Positions 13,816 through 24,040 of a stretch of 64,000 bases of DNA are shown here, in pieces. Position 1 is the first letter of the stretch, and every line of letters begins with the position of its first letter. This DNA is from Agelaius tricolor (taxonomy: Eukaryota; Chordata; Aves; Passeriformes; Icteridae). The notes beneath the pieces are model-generated. The model made no database searches. It worked only from the letters and a program-made list of their open reading frames with translations, and was not told the origin of the DNA. The DNA lies in the NCBI GenBank assembly GCA_023055355.1, contig JALJCS010000022.1:8603001-8667000 (forward strand), written 5' to 3'. Position numbers and translations under genes: made by a program.

Positions 13816-13984
13816 ATCATCAGCCAGAGAGGCTGTGGAGGTCCCATCCCTGGGAGTGTGGAAGGCCAGGCTGGATGAGCCTGCCCAGTGTTATTATTAT
13901 TATTGTTATTATTATATTATTATTATTATATCCCTCCCATGGCAGGAGGTGGAACCAGGTGATCTTTAAGGTCCTGTTGGTCCA
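13816..13984 (+). repeat. CR1 LINE 3' fragment interrupted by a TTA microsatellite
   Basis: CR1 3' sequence in plus orientation runs up to about 13890 ('ccatccctgggagtgtggaa', then 'ccaggctggatgagc'). It resumes at about 13931 with 'tccctcccatggcaggaggt' and 'aggtgatctttaaggtcc'. Between them, about 40 bp of TTA repeat (13891-13930) replaces the short CR1 segment normally found between these blocks. The limits are approximate. Confidence 0.85.
13891..13930 (+). repeat. (TTA)n microsatellite inside CR1
   Basis: TTA triplets with one G interruption and one frame slip. It occupies the position where CR1 normally reads through to its 'gtccctgcccatggcagg' block, so it probably arose by expansion inside the LINE copy. 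Confidence 0.93.
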
Positions 13985-14249
13985 ACACAAGCAGAGGACC
14001 AGGTGCTGAACTTTGCTCCCTGATCTGCAGAAGATTTTCTTGACACAAGCAGTTGATCCCTCAGGTCAATTGTTACACCTCTCAAAATGTTGTAGCCCCA
14101 GATTTCCCTCAGCTGATGGCACAAGCTGGGATTCCCACCAACAGCTTTCAGCACAGGGGTGTGGGTGCAGCCAGCAGTGCAAACAGGAGCTGATCCAAAC
14201 AAATCAGGAGACAGCTCTTCACAAGTCATGTACCATCCATAATTTTAAC

Positions 14250-14313
<64 letters not shown>
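14250..14313 (+). repeat. (ATA)n microsatellite
   Basis: About 21 uninterrupted ATA/AAT triplets. The polyasparagine ORF that crosses it is an artefact of the repeat. Confidence 0.97.
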
Positions 14314-14317
<4 letters not shown>

Positions 14318-14752
14318 TATATAATAATATATAATATATATAATATATGATTATTATATGATAGTAATATATTTATTATATAATAATTACATTATATAAT
14401 AATATATTATATAATATAGTTATGATATAATAATATATTATTATAATAATTAATAATTATTAACTATAAGTAATTATAAAATGCAATAATAATTTTAATA
14501 ATTATAATTATCACTATCATAATTATTACTCTATAATCATAACGTTCTAATTGTGTCATAATTTTATATATTTAATTTATTATTAAAGTAATATCATTAA
14601 ATATTAAATTGATTGTTTTAAATATTAGAATATTTATTTATTTTCACTATTAACTATTAAATGTTATTAAATTTACAAATTTAGTTTGTTATTATAAAAT
14701 ATAAATCTATTTTTTATAATTTTATAATAATAATTTTATATATAATCAATAA
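14314..14752. repeat. Near-pure A+T low-complexity block
   Basis: About 440 bp, directly abutting the ATA array, with only scattered G or C bases. It is full of short near-palindromes built from TATAATA and TTATATAA. It probably grew by slippage from the triplet array and then degenerated. It would melt or extrude cruciforms easily. No gene content. Confidence 0.9.
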
Positions 14753-15460
14753 AAGCTTCACTGAACACTTACAAGCAGGTACTAGAGTGGCTCACAAGAA
14801 CCAGCAAGGTTGATTTTTAGGCCCAAGGATTCAAGGTGGTGGAGTCACATCAAGATAGTGCAGCATTGAAACCACTGAAATTGTGCATAAATCACTGCAG
14901 GCAAAGCAATCACTAGAAGGGAAAACAATATCCTGAAAATAAAATACCCCAGATAAGAAAACATAAATGCAGGTAGAAAAATCCAAGCCAGCCTTGCATA
15001 CCAGGGCTGTATTAACAAGGCTTGATCCAGAGATCAAAGGACACTGATCCTTCTCCCAGATCAGTCCTTACAGACACAACAGGAGGATTTTCCTGAGTCA
15101 GGTAAGTCAGAGAAAAGAGACAGCAGTAGAAGTTATGTTTGCATTTCTCTGCCTAAATTCCTCACTGTTTTCAAGCATTTTGGGATTTGCAGTTCAGGAT
15201 CTCCTGTTCTCCACACAGCTTTTCACAGGCAGTTCTTGTGCAGCCAACTTGTTTTAGTCCCAGATGAAAATTAAAAGAATCCTTTTGCCAAAAGCATGTT
15301 TCTCTGGGGATCATCCTTGCTCAAACATGTTTGTCTCTAAGCCTCACATTTAACCATGCTGGCAAGAGTGCAGGTCAGAAATGCACTAAGTTTCTTTATA
15401 AAAACAAAAAAAAATATTTTCCTAAGGGAGTACTTATGTGGAATTTGTATATTTATATTC

Positions 15461-15528
15461 TTTTATATTCTGCACTTTATGAAGTGGATTGGATTTTTAT
15501 ATTCTGCACTTTATTAGGTGGATTGGAT
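15461..15528 (+). repeat. 34-bp tandem duplication (2 copies)
   Basis: Two adjacent 34-bp units (15461-15494 and 15495-15528), both beginning 'ttttatattctgcacttta' and ending 'gtggattgga', with only a few differences. The function is unknown. Confidence 0.85.
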
Positions 15529-18500
15529 TTATTAAGGAATAATAAATGTCCTAAGAGTCATTTTTGAGTCCTTTCAATCACCTGTCCCACCCAACACACT
15601 TGGAGCCCATGGATGCAGCTACAGAGCCTGAAGTACCACAGCAAGAGGGATCATTGTGGCTTTTCATTATTTCTGAATAAATGTGACAAATGGTTGGACT
15701 GGTTTGCCAAGGTTTATCTTGTAGGGTGGGACCTCACATCCTCCAGTGGGGCTCAGACTCTGGATGAATTCAGATGTGGCAGCAACATGGTTAATGCAGT
15801 AACCATAACAACCATAATCCTCACTGCAGGACTCTAAAAACTTGTCCTGCTCCTATTTCTTCCTAAAAACACTTCAGCTCAAGGAAGATTGGGGTTTGCT
15901 GAGGTTTGGGGAGCACAGAAGAGCACAAATTGTAAGGAGGAGGGTGAGTGAGGTAGGAATTAAAAGAGGATAATGAGCAAATTATCAGGATACAGAGGGC
16001 TGTACAAATATCAGAACAAAGCACATCCTTTTGGTCCTGCAGCAAAGGAGATATTAAATACCCCAAGAGGCATGTTGGAACACCTAAAGGAACAGCTTAG
16101 CAAGTCAGGCACTTTTCTGTTAAATCTCCTTGTCATGTTTACAGCTCCCCAAAGCCCTCCTTAAATATGATAATAGGAGTCTGACTAGTCTGACTTTTGT
16201 AATTTTAATTAAAAGATCTATTCCTCATGGCAGAAGCAAGTAAAAAAAAAATACAGTTCCCACTGCAAGCCCATGGAAAATATTAATGTCTTCTTCTATA
16301 AAATTGCAAGCTTAGGGATTGGTCTGGCCTGTGTTCCATATGTAAATATGCACAATTCACCTTCAAAAATGGAATTTAATGGCAGATTCACTTTACTAAC
16401 ATGAAAAAAAGCAACCATGGACCCTTTTTCTGCCCTCAGAGAACTTTTGTTTTTCTCTCTAGAAGATTTTTCATCCAGAAATTTCCAAGGTTTCCACCAT
16501 TAAAAATCAACTGAAGCTGCCAATTTTATTAGAAAGTTTCCATTAGTTTGAAATTTGTTTTCAGAATTTTGTTCTGCTTGAAACTGTCACATTTTGGCCA
16601 AACTGTGAGTTACCCATTAAAGAGAAAATCCAGCTTCCAGCCTGTTCCACTAAGCCACGTGGCTGTGCAGAATAGAACAGCTTGAGTCCATATCCTTACA
16701 TTTCTTAAGCAAGTCCAAAGGCACAGATTGCCAGGCACAGCAGACAGATCACACTGCCACCAAACTCATTCCCACTCTCTGCATCACAGCTCCCACAACT
16801 TCATTCCCTCTTTCTCAAACCTGGTGAACTCCTTCAATAATCACAAAACCCAGTTTGCACCTGTTAAAAAAAACCAAAAGTCACTCTGGCACACATAAAG
16901 GGGGAGGACAAACCTTATCAGTCATTAAAAACATCATTTTCCTAAGGGATTGCTGCCCTTTCAAAGGGCAGAGATATTTATCTGAACAACTACCAGGTAC
17001 ACTCATCTCTTGCTGCGCGTTACCAGCAATCCTGGTGATTTTTGGAGCACACAGAGAGGACTGGAGTATTTTCAGGTGGTTTCTTTTTATCCAGCTGAGC
17101 AGTTCCATCGTCCCCTGGGTGCATGTGAGCCTGTCAGGCTGGGATTGTCATCCAGCAGGGGGTCAAGAGCACTCTCAAGGGAGAAATCAGCACTCTGAGA
17201 GTTCGGGTGACAACAGCAGAGATCAGCAACAGCTCTGGCTGAGAGGGGGGATAGCCAGGACAGCTCTGTGCACTAAACTTCTCTATCTGCAGAGGACAAA
17301 GGGCAGCTCACCCCCTGAAGTGTTTCTGCTGCTCGGAAAATCAGGATGTGCAGGCCCTGCATCTTCATCCCAGGCTGTGGATGCTGCACCTTCAGATGAG
17401 GGACAGAGGGCAGGTGGGGGACAAAGGGACAGACACAATCCCCTTTTCCAAGAAGGAGAGTTTAAAAATGAGCGCTACAGCAGTAACCACACAAACATCC
17501 TTCTTTAGCCAGCACAGCCCATGACTTGCACTCCAGACACAGATATGCATTTCCTAGAGCAAGCTGGAAGAAAAGATCCATCAGCATCATTTCCTTGTCC
17601 CTTGAGCTCTCCATAAACACTCATGCTCTTTATTAATTCATTTCCTTTATTGTTATTTATTTAAACTTTATTCCACTCTGATTTCAGATGTTACTCCACA
17701 GCAAACCTCTTCCCACAAATCTCTTGGTTTCCTCAGTGCACACTAAAACCCTTAAATAAAACATTTAATGAGAAAATAATAATAATAACAATGGAAAATT
17801 AATTAAGATAGCCTCAAAAATCATATAGCACTATGTGTAGGTATGAAATGAGTTTAGATATAGGCTAAATTATATGGGATTTTTGAGGAAGGCTGTCACC
17901 TGTAGGCAAGCAAATCTCCTGCCTGCCTTGGATCAAATTCCCTGGGGTTGGTTTAAAGTGGGCAGATCAGTTTCTCCATCACATGCTTTTCCAGTAAACC
18001 CTCAGTTTCCTGTAATAAAAATAAAGTTTAATTGAAAAGCAAACCCAAGTGTGCTTATGAGATTAAATTCTCTTGCAAACCAGTCCATCATTCTGAGAAA
18101 TGCAAATCCTTGTCCATGGAGCGAGTCTCAGGTGCTGCCAGAGGGCTCAGTGACCCCTTCAGGGGGTGTGTGATGCCCTCACCAGCCTGCAGCACTCCTG
18201 CTGTCCAAGGGCCAAGGGAGCCACAGCCCAGCCTTGCTCCCAGGGCAGGAGCAGGTGTGGAAGCCACCTCTGGAATGGGGGGGTTCAATCTTTGCACTTT
18301 TCTGCTGCTCAGATCCTCAGGGAAGAACACAAGTCCCACAAAGCTTTGCTGCTGTTCAGGAATGCACTGCTGTCCCACAGGGCTTGCCCACTCCCTGTAA
18401 AGAGAATAGTAACAAAATCTGGCATTGGACTGCAAGAAATGAATTCACTTCTGCACCTTGAATAGGAGTTTTCTCTCTCTTCTGAGAGCACAGGAGGTAA

Positions 18501-18759
18501 AAGCACAATTTGCTTTCTGATGTTGCATCAATCTTGTTTGACCAAGCAATTGGGGAGACACCTAGAAATGAAGTCTGTGACTGCAAACACCATCCAAGAG
18601 AATGCTATTTTCACCTTGATAGCATTAAGAACTAAGACATTTTTATGGGAGGAGGTAGTAGAATTCCTTGGAGAAATCCAGAGACTTGGTTTTAGGCTTG
18701 GAAAAAGCTGCCTCAGAGGAAGAGCTGGGAAATGTTTCAGCAAGGTTCTGAAACCTTTC
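15529..18759. other. Intergenic DNA with long chance ORFs
   Basis: This stretch holds the longest ORF of the left half (16855-17508, plus, 217 codons). It matches no family I know, has competing ORFs on both strands and has no splice or promoter context, so it is treated as non-coding. No repeat was recognised. Confidence 0.5.
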
Positions 18760-18978
18760 AGAGAGGTCCCAGCCAAATCCAGACATCTTTGAAATCCCCC
18801 CAGGGATGGTGACTGCTTTAATGCCCTGTTCCAGTGCTTGACAACCCTTTCAGTGAAGAAACTTTTCCTGCTACCCAATCTAAACCTCCCTTGTCACAAC
18901 TTGAGGCCATTTCTTGTCCTGTCAATTGAGACTGACCTGCACCTCACTGCAGACTCCTTCCAGGCAGTTGTGACAGCC
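18760..18978 (-). repeat. CR1 LINE 3' fragment, old
   Basis: On the minus strand the sequence reads in CR1 order: 'ggacaagaaatggcctcaag', 'tttcttcactgaaagggttg', 'tcaagcactggaaca', then 'gtcaccatccctgg'. It lacks the 3' tail and is diverged. The ends are approximate. Confidence 0.85.
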
Positions 18979-21121
18979 AGTGGCATAACCCTTTTTTTGC
19001 ATTATATATCCTTTTAATTCAATCTTGTCACTGCCAGCACTCACTGGCAGAACAATAACACAGCCAGAGAGGAAAATAAATATCTAAGAGTTGCAGGTGC
19101 AATAGAAAAGCCACTGAAGTTTGAAATTAGTGCTGCATTCACTCACTGGAACCCAAAGAGAGCACTGAATTTATAAGTTTCTGTTTTCATAGGAGCTGTT
19201 CATTAACATGAAGATCACATAGTTTGGAAATGCTCTATGATAAACAGATCAGGATTTATGACATGGTATCTAATTTGCAGCCAACTGTGAAAGCCAAAAC
19301 ACTGGAAGTTTAGGAGTGACTGCAGGGAATGCTGAGGGCTGTAGGTTTGGGGTTTTAACCAAAGCTTTCACCATCACATCCCCTTCAACAGCCAATTTTC
19401 CACCATCTCCATTGCCTTTCTTACAGAATTTTCTAAATCACTAATGGACAAAAAAACATCCCTAGGTCCAGGCTGGGCACTGCAAGCTTCTCCTTCCCCC
19501 ATTAGTCAGAATTTTCTATAGTCATGATTTCCTCACATTTCAGGATATTTATTTTTTAATTAATCCAGCAGGTGTTGTGAAAATAATTACGAATAGCAAA
19601 TGGCTTCATGGAACCAATTTGGCTCCCTCAATGGCCAGAGCAGATTGAACCCAGCCTGGAGAAACCTTCTTCCAGCCCAGTTACTGTGAGCCACAGCAAC
19701 AGGAATTAAACAGCCTGGTCCAGGCTGTCCTTGGTGCCCAGCAAGGCAGGCACCCACACATATCACACAGTGTTCTTCTTTACAGATGCTCTTTTATTCC
19801 CCTGTAATTGATTTTCAGTGTGATGATGAGGGCAGGGAGCTGTTTTAGGGTGCACTTGGAATAACAGAAGCACCAAGGACTGGATCTTGTAACCTGTATT
19901 TTTAATAACCTTCAGGCTCAGCACATGGAGAGCTGAGCTGGGCTTTGTTGGGGGCTCTTCAATTTGCATACTCTATTATAGATTTAAAAATCAAAAGCAG
20001 AAACTCAATGGACCCTTCTCAATCTATGGGTGGACAATTAAATAATCCCAAGAATTCTGCCAGGGAGTGAACTTGTCACATGCAGCACCCTGCTGCCTTT
20101 TTCTACTTTCATTTCTACTGAAGCTGCAGGTTCCTTTAATTGTCTAAGTGAATAACTTAATGATAAATTCCATTCCATCTCTGACAGCTGAATAATTCAG
20201 GAGAATTTTAATAGGGAACAATAAAGCATTCACTTTGGTTCCATCTCATCTTTAATTAAGTCAGTTCTGGAAAGATCCAGGTTCTAAAGGTCATTGAAAG
20301 ATGTTGGCAAATTCATCAACTATATTAAAATCTAGGAAAAAAAAAATAAAAATACATAGGTTCAGTTTCAAGGCTCTAAGGTAACCTTAAGGGAAACTAT
20401 TTTGTCATGACCAACGTATCCCTATATATTAGTTTGAAATGTAAAAACTACCTAGGGTTAATTGTAAAATGAATACTTCTGTTCTTAAATTGCACTTGCA
20501 ATAAATTTGCTTTAGCCAAAGTACATGATGTTGTTTTTCAACTAGTGACCAAAACTTCACAAATAATGATTTTTTTCAGGATTTGGGGGTGAACTTTGGA
20601 AAACAGTTCATGTCCAAACAAATAAAACAAGACAGTTTTGTTTTCCAGTCATCACTGAGACAAGCAAACAAGAGCATTCTGCTTGGAGTCAGCCTGCAAA
20701 ATTGTTTGACTTGAAAGGTTGTTAAAACCCATTTACTAACATTTGCTGTTGGATCAAAGTTTAAATAAGGGAAACTGTTCAATAAAAGTCTACATTTCAA
20801 ATAAAAAAGCAATCACTGCTTCCAAATAATGAAGTGGTTACTTTTTCCCCCTAACTGAAGCAATTTACTAACCTTTCTCCAAATTCAGTGCACATTGATT
20901 TTTTGGGGTCAATTCCCTCTGCTGAACCTTTCACCAGATCAAGTTAAAACCTGGCAAGCCAGTGGAGCCTCCTGCAACCATTAAACAGATTATTAAAATA
21001 TTCATCTGCTGCTCAGTGGGGTTGTTACAGAGGTAACCTAACAGGGGTGCACTCCTGGCTGAGCAGACTTTGGGCAATGACAAGCATTCAGGAAAATAAA
21101 TGAATATATTTAGATTGACTT

Positions 21122-21126
<5 letters not shown>
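18979..21126. other. Intergenic DNA, nothing recognised
   Basis: AT-rich sequence without supported exons, RNA genes or clear transposons. Confidence 0.5.

Positions 21127-21174
<48 letters not shown>
21127..21174 (+). repeat. (AT)24 microsatellite
   Basis: An uninterrupted run of 24 AT dinucleotides, likely to be highly length-polymorphic. Confidence 0.98.
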
Positions 21175-21176
<2 letters not shown>

Positions 21177-21997
21177 GAGACATTCACTGCACTGATATAT
21201 ACACTTTTATGGGAGGAGATAGTAGAAATCATAGAATGGGACTGCACTTAGCAAAAATCCTCTGGGATCACATTTTCAACCTAAATGCATTAGTACCTAA
21301 ATGTATTACCTTCTTAGCTCAGACTGGACAGGAGCAGAGCTGCTGTCCCACAGGAAAATTCATCATCCCAAATCATCTCATCAGCCAAGAGCAAGACAGA
21401 GTGCAGATCTCAGAGCAAATGTAGCTGTACAGCATTCCAAGAACTGGTTTGTGCCTGACTTGAGGCTGATGCTCACCCTCCCGTTTCCAGATGAAGCAAG
21501 TTTCCAGCAGCTAAACAAGCCCTGGCTGATTTCCTGCTGTTGTGGAAATTGACTCCATATCTACATGCCTGGTGAAAATGTATTTTCTCCTTGTGACAAC
21601 CCAAAGTCAGGGAAGGCCATTTACAAGTAATGATGATTTAAAGTAAAAATGAAAGCAAATCTTGCAGTGAAATTCTGTAATTTGGGGGTTGGGGATTTTC
21701 AGCCTGTTCCAAGAAGCAAGATTCCATGTAAATTCCAGTTAAGGCAAGACTCCCCATCACCAGTGCCATCCAAAAACCACTCAGGATTAGGAGCAAAGCA
21801 GTGTCTGGAAAGCAAATGTGGCTGACCAGCATTGCCTGGTGATTTCCAAATCACCTTATCTGCCTCTCCAGCAGGAGCCTGCATGCCAAAACTGGGGGCC
21901 ATTCATGTCCCTGCAGGCATTCACCGGCCCTCTCCCTTGGATGGAGGGATGCTGGATCCAGCAGGGGCTGTGCACCAGCCCCACCCTGCACAGGAGC

Positions 21998-22046
21998 AGC
22001 TGCTGTCACCACAGAGGGGACTGTGACTGTTGTCACCAACAAGGTA
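21998..22046 (+). repeat. 49-bp tandem unit, copy 1
   Basis: This unit begins 'agctgctgtcacca' and ends 'ttgtcaccaacaaggta'. A second 49-bp unit at 22463-22511 matches it at 43 of 49 positions, and the next bases (22512 on) start a third 'agctgct'. The two units were originally adjacent and are now separated by the LTR at 22053-22462. Confidence 0.85.
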
Positions 22047-22052
22047 AGCTGC

Positions 22053-22462
22053 TGTCACTGTCATATTTTCTGGAAAAATCCCCTTGCCCAGGATTTCTCT
22101 CCTGGGAAGCTGAGAAGCCTCAGAGAAAAAGGAAAGCAATATTATCTCATTTGCTCCTCCTGTGTTTTGCTGCTTTAGAATGTGTTTTGGAGAGTGTTTA
22201 TCCAACAGGTGATTGTTTGATTGGTTTCATGTGAATTGTTTTAACTTAATCACAGCCAAGCTGTGTCAGGACTCTGGAAGGAGTCATGAGTTTTTATTAT
22301 CTTTTTAACCTTCTGTAAGTATCCTTTCTGTATTATTTAGTATAGTTTAGTCTAGTATTCTTTAATATATTCTAATATCATAAAATAATAAATTAGCCTT
22401 CCAAGAACATGGAGTCAGATTCATCATTTCCTTCCTTTGTCTGGGAGCCCTGTAAATACAAG
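22053..22462 (+). mobile_element. Solo LTR, family B, copy 1
   Basis: A 410-bp element starting TGTCACTGTCATATTTTCTG, with an AATAAA signal at 22387-22392. It is closely related to the elements at 23628-24034 and 27690-28081, sharing the 'aatccc(c/t)ttgcccaggat' and 'gaagctgagaagcctcag' blocks and the AT-rich 'agtatagt' stretch. A 6-bp direct repeat AGCTGC (22047-22052 and 22463-22468) flanks it, but this also coincides with the start of the 49-bp tandem unit. The 3' end reads 'aatacaag' rather than a clean CA, so the right limit may be off by 2-3 bp. No internal retroviral genes are present. Confidence 0.82.
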
Positions 22463-22511
22463 AGCTGCTGTCACCATGGAGGTGACTGTGCCTGTTGTCA
22501 CCAAAAAGGTG
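22463..22511 (+). repeat. 49-bp tandem unit, copy 2
   Basis: This is the second unit of the duplication described at 21998-22046, starting immediately right of the LTR. It reads 'agctgctgtcaccatggagg' and ends 'ccaaaaaggtg'. Confidence 0.85.
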
Positions 22512-23621
22512 AGCTGCTTTCTGCTTCCACAAGGACAAGCCCATAGGCACAAGCCAGCAGCACAAATCCCTCCCTCTTCTCTGTTGTTCACCCCCTTTTT
22601 TAGGAGCTAACTCCACTCTGCAGCATGGTCCAGAGAGAAGGGCTTGCTCACATCACCACAAAGCCAAGGAACAAAATCCCCAGTCAGACCCCAAGCAGCA
22701 GGTGGGTGGTGTTAGCCAGGACTGGAAATGTGATGCCATGGTGCCACTTCAACAATTCCAGAGGAGAAGAAGGAGTTGGAGGTGTCTCTTTTGGACAGAT
22801 GAAGAGTCAAGAGGCAGCAGAAGCTCCCCCAGGTTCCTGGATTATTCCTGTGCAGGAGGAGAGGATGGGTCTCACAGTGCAGGCACAGCTCCTTGGAGCA
22901 CTCCAGAAGGGAGGGGTTGTGCCAGAGCCCCTGCAGGGATGGGGAGCCCCATTCCCCCCACCCAGCTCCCACCCATCCCCATGGCCCCAGGGAGGAACTG
23001 CTCCTCCCAGAGCAGTTTGGTGCCACCATCAGATGCTCTGTGTTGGTACAGTGTCAGATCAGCCACTGGCACATCACAGGCAAACCTGGGTGATGATTTA
23101 TGCACAGTTGCACCACCTCATTTCCATAGACCTACGTGGCTGTGGGGTCAAATTAGGGAAAAAAGTTCTTTGCATGCAAGATTCCCCAGGTGTGTGTACA
23201 GGTAAGACAGGAGAGCAGCCAGGACAGCCAAGCAACTGGAACAGTCCAAAAGAAACACAGAAGGGATGAGACTGAAATAAGATGCAAAGCAAAAGAATAA
23301 ATCTGTACAACTTCTCCTGGTGGGATTTACAGAAATACCAATTTGTTTTGCTTTCAGACTAAGATATTTCTTACTGCCAGAGGCCGTGGCCTTTTCTTGT
23401 TTGTTTTTAATAAGACCAGGGTTTTTTTTAATGCCTACAAATCCAGACACACATTTTAATGCAAGATATGTACCCAACATTTTGTGAACCTGGACCATCA
23501 CCTCAGAATCAGGGAACAGCTCACTATCTCAAGTTTTCCTGCTTGGAAATGTTTCCCCTGACTCATGAAGGGCAGCAGTCAAACCCACGGCTTGGATTTG
23601 GACCCCCCCACTCAGGGGCTC
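22512..23621. other. Intergenic spacer between two LTRs, nothing recognised
   Basis: This holds overlapping chance ORFs, the longest at 22625-23269 (plus, 214 codons) with strong competitors in other frames. No recognisable domain and no retroviral protein remnant was found between the two LTRs, which are in opposite orientation and therefore are not the two ends of one provirus. Confidence 0.5.
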
Positions 23622-23627
23622 CTCCAG

Positions 23628-24034
23628 TATTGTATTTGTGCTGTCTCCAAATGAAGGAAGGAACGATGAATCTGACTTCAAGTTCTCAGAAGGCTAATTT
23701 ATTACTTTATAGTACTATATTAAAGAATACTATACTAAAGAATACAGAAGGGATACTTAGAGAATGCTAAAAAGATTATAATGAAAACTTGTGACTCTTT
23801 CCAGAGTCCCAACACAGCTTGGCCCTGATTGGCCAAAGAGTGCAAACAACTCACACCAGAATCCAATGAAAAAATCACCTGTGGGTAAACAATCTCCAAA
23901 CACATTCCACATGTGAGCACAACACAGGAGAAACAAATGAGATAAGAATTGTTTTCCTTTTCTCTGAGGCTTCTCAACTTCCCAGGAGAAAAATCCTGGG
24001 CAAAGGGATTTTTTCAGAAAATGTGAATGCCACA
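23628..24034 (-). mobile_element. Solo LTR, family B, copy 2 (minus orientation)
   Basis: Read on the minus strand the element starts TGTGGCATTCACATTTTCTG and runs about 407 bp with the same blocks as copies 1 and 3. Its polyadenylation signal is at 23698-23703. A perfect 6-bp direct repeat CTCCAG lies at 23622-23627 and 24035-24040. Its 3' end ('aaatacaata') resembles that of copy 1, so these two belong to the same subfamily. No internal genes remain. Confidence 0.87.
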
Positions 24035-24040
24035 CTCCAG

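Noticed and set aside
14013..14324. ORF ending in a long polyasparagine run
   Set aside because: The Asn run is a translation of the ATA/AAT microsatellite.
16855..17508. Longest ORF in the window (217 codons, plus strand)
   Set aside because: No recognisable domain, no splice or promoter context, and overlapping ORFs in other frames on both strands. An ORF of this length can occur by chance in 64 kb of moderately GC-rich sequence.
22625..23269. 214-codon ORF between two LTRs, considered as a retroviral gene remnant
   Set aside because: No retroviral protein motif seen. The flanking LTRs are in opposite orientation with independent target duplications, so this is not proviral interior.
22053..24034. 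A composite element bounded by inverted LTRs
   Set aside because: The two LTRs have different target-site duplications, so they integrated separately.
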